Below, piece by piece: positions 34,380 to 35,820 of a stretch of 35,820 nucleotides of DNA (positions are counted from its first letter, which is position 1; the number at the start of each line of letters is the position of its first letter). The notes below the pieces were generated by a model, which saw only the letters and a program-made list of their open reading frames with translations, did no database searches and was not told the DNA's origin. A program made the position numbers and the translations under genes. Origin of the DNA: a virus; the IMG/VR virus record IMGVR_UViG_3300045996_002402, positions 1-35,820 of that record. One strand, 5' to 3'.

Positions 34380-34795
34380 AGACGTTCCCGCACTGGCGCG
34401 CGGTGGGTGCCGCGATGCGGTGGGCCCGGCAGCAGGAGGGCGTCACTGTCACACGACGGCGCGTGCTTGGTCGCCTTGTCCGCTGGGACCGTGGCGCCTC
34501 CTACGTCAGCATCAGGCCTCTTCCCGATGACGTCCACGTCCGAGCCGGTCACTCCACTGCCGCAATCGGACTCGGGACCACCGACGCCGCCCAGGTTCTC
34601 CGCGTCCTCGCCGCCCTGGACCTGATCCCCGCCGACATCGCCTACGCCGCCGACGAGCGGTACGGCAAGTGCCTGCGGTGCGACCGGCTCGCCCAGTGGG
34701 TGCCGCCGACCGACGACCTGTTCCCGAGCCGCTGGGTGCACGTCAAGCGGCTCCGGTTCGACGGGCAACCGCACATGCCGGACGTGGCCGCATGA
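34376..34795 (+). CDS. 139-residue early protein with a Cys pair, unknown function
   Basis: GTG 34376 overlaps the previous stop. N-terminal: HWRAVGAAMRWARQQEGVTV, TRRRVLGRLVRWDRGASYVS. Later VRAGHSTAAIGLGTTDAAQV, LRVLAALDLIPADIAYAADE, then YGKCLRCDRLAQWVPPTDDL with C-x-x-C. Not recognised by motif. It precedes the nuclease with a 4-base overlap, so it may serve the recombination module. Confidence 0.68.
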   Translation: MKTFPHWRAVGAAMRWARQQEGVTVTRRRVLGRLVRWDRGASYVSIRPLPDDVHVRAGHSTAAIGLGTTDAAQVLRVLAALDLIPADIAYAADERYGKCLRCDRLAQWVPPTDDLFPSRWVHVKRLRFDGQPHMPDVAA

Positions 34796-35634
34796 CCGCC
34801 GCCGACCTGGAGCCGGGCGTCTACTTCCTGACCGACGAGGAGTACTTCGCCCCCGCCCTGGCCAACGTGACGCTGTCGTCAACCGGCGCCAAGGAGCTGC
34901 TGAAGCCGGGGGGCCCGGCCCGCTTCCGCCACCAGCTCGACACCGGAACGCTGACGGTGAAGCGGGAGTACGACCTCGGCCACGCCGTCCACACCCTGGT
35001 GCTCGGGTCTGGCCCGGCACCGGTGCTGTTCCCCGGCACGGGCAAGAACCCGGAGGCCTGGCAGAAGGAAGACGACAAGGCCGCCGTCGCCAAGCTCCGG
35101 GCCGAGGGAAAGGTGCCGCTTCGCCCAGCCGACCATGCCGCCGCGCTGGCCATGGCGGCCGCCGTGAGGGCGCACCCGATCGCGGGGAAGCTGTTCACCC
35201 GAGGTGAGCCGGAGCGGGCGATCATCTGGCGCGACCCGGCGACCGGCGTGATGTGCCGGCTTAAAGCCGACTGGCTGCGGCCCGACGGGATCGTCGACCT
35301 CAAGACGGCCGAGTCGGCCTCCGGAGACGCGCTGAGCAAGGCCGTGAACAACCACGGCTACTTCATCCAGGACGCGTTCTACCGCCGCGGGTTCCGTGCG
35401 GCCCATCCCGGCGCCGAGCCGTTCTTCGTGTTCGTCGCCGTCGAGAAGGCCGCCCCGTACCTGGTGCACGTCGTCCAACTCGCGGAGCGCGCGACGTCCT
35501 ACGGCGACCGGAAGGTCTCCGAGGCCCTGGAGATCTACCGCGACTGCAGCGCTTCCGGCGTATGGCCCGGCTACCCCGACGACGAGATCACCGAGATCGA
35601 CCTGCCCGCCTACGTCCGCACCGAGGAGTGGTGA
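34792..35634 (+). CDS. RecE-like exonuclease (PD-(D/E)XK type)
   Basis: 280 residues. N-terminal ELEPGVYFLTDEEYFAPALA-like segment followed by LSSTGAKELLKPGGPARFRH, DLGHAVHTLVLGSG, KAAVAKLRAEGKVPLRPADH, AAALAMAAAVRAHPIAGKLF. The catalytic part is ERAIIWRDPATGVMCRLKAD, WLRPDGIVDLKTAESASGDA, with the acidic residues in KADWL and DLKT of the PD-(D/E)XK fold, then NHGYFIQDAFYRRGFRAAHP. It matches the RecE C-terminal/DUF3799 family. Such enzymes digest one DNA strand and work with a RecT-type annealing protein, which usually lies just downstream and here would be beyond the edge. ATG 34792 overlaps the previous stop. Confidence 0.92.
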   Translation: MTAADLEPGVYFLTDEEYFAPALANVTLSSTGAKELLKPGGPARFRHQLDTGTLTVKREYDLGHAVHTLVLGSGPAPVLFPGTGKNPEAWQKEDDKAAVAKLRAEGKVPLRPADHAAALAMAAAVRAHPIAGKLFTRGEPERAIIWRDPATGVMCRLKADWLRPDGIVDLKTAESASGDALSKAVNNHGYFIQDAFYRRGFRAAHPGAEPFFVFVAVEKAAPYLVHVVQLAERATSYGDRKVSEALEIYRDCSASGVWPGYPDDEITEIDLPAYVRTEEW

Positions 35635-35820
35635 TGGAGCCCGACGAATACGGCCTCTACCCGGACCGGACCACGGTCGTCGTCACCGATCGACTCGGTG
35701 CCCGCATCCAGATCAGCGTCACCGCACCTCGTAGCGGCCTATGGGACCCGCAGCTCATCCAGGACGCCGCCGAGATCGCCGCCCACGCGGCGCACAACGC
35801 AATGAAGCGCATCAACAAGA
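35634..35820 (+). CDS. partial gene at the right edge, unknown function
   Basis: ATG 35634 shares a base with the nuclease stop (TGATG) and the frame stays open to the end, 62 codons: MEPDEYGLYPDRTTVVVTDR, LGARIQISVTAPRSGLWDPQ, LIQDAAEIAAHAAHNAMKRI. Truncated by the window. It looks like a small alpha/beta early protein and does not look like the start of a RecT family protein. Confidence 0.72.
   Translation, partial: MEPDEYGLYPDRTTVVVTDRLGARIQISVTAPRSGLWDPQLIQDAAEIAAHAAHNAMKRINK

Noticed and set aside
1-35820. CRISPR array or tRNA genes
   Set aside because: No regularly spaced direct repeats were seen, and I found no cloverleaf with a plausible T-arm and acceptor stem. Reading by eye could miss an unusual tRNA.

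Overview
The window looks like most of the genome, or the prophage, of a temperate siphovirus of a high-GC actinobacterium. The evidence is very high GC with strong third-position G/C, frequent GTG starts, tightly overlapping genes, and a complete cos-type order of terminase, head, tail, lysis, accessory, integration/immunity and early genes. An XRE-TPR regulator paired with a DUF397 protein, and a membrane-protein operon of the kind found on actinomycete mobile elements, point to Streptomyces, Micromonospora or a relative. I cannot name the genus from sequence alone.

Layout. 108-6128 holds terminase small and large subunits, portal, a MuF-like minor head protein, scaffold and major capsid protein. 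6131-10938 holds decoration-type and connector proteins, interrupted by a free-standing HNH endonuclease (8059-8628) and a fibre-like protein with an 18-residue repeat (8641-9717). 11128-12332 ends in the major tail protein and a terminator. 12458-19645 carries the tail assembly chaperones with a canonical -1 slippery site (CCCTTTC, 13353-13359), a tape measure protein with a C-terminal peptidase-like domain, and baseplate/fibre proteins. 19655-22791 is the lysis region: an endolysin with a collagen-like tail, then several membrane proteins. A 62-codon gene on the minus strand sits inside it.

22851-27776 is an accessory region unlike a standard phage. Five minus-strand genes, each overlapping the next, encode mostly membrane proteins, two of which also carry a helix-turn-helix-like segment. 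They face a ribbon-helix-helix gene, and the region between and into that gene holds palindromic GGTGTCATGACACC operators. Next come an XRE-TPR regulator, a GTTGCC/GGCAAC repeat cluster, two small genes and a DUF397 gene, then an excisionase-like gene. A large serine integrase and an immunity repressor follow on the minus strand. The repressor faces a Cro-like regulator across an array of 16-bp palindromes close to CGGGCATGCATGCCCG. Rightward early genes follow: an antirepressor, many small overlapping genes, a DUF4326 protein and a RecE-type nuclease. The window ends inside the next gene.

Inferred working: the repressor/Cro switch and antirepressor decide between lysis and lysogeny; integrase and excisionase-like protein move the genome in and out of the chromosome; the RecE-like nuclease starts a recombination module; the rightward late block builds and releases virions. 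The reverse-strand genes (10940-11041, 21665-21853, 22851-25047) are the best candidates for lysogen-expressed cargo.
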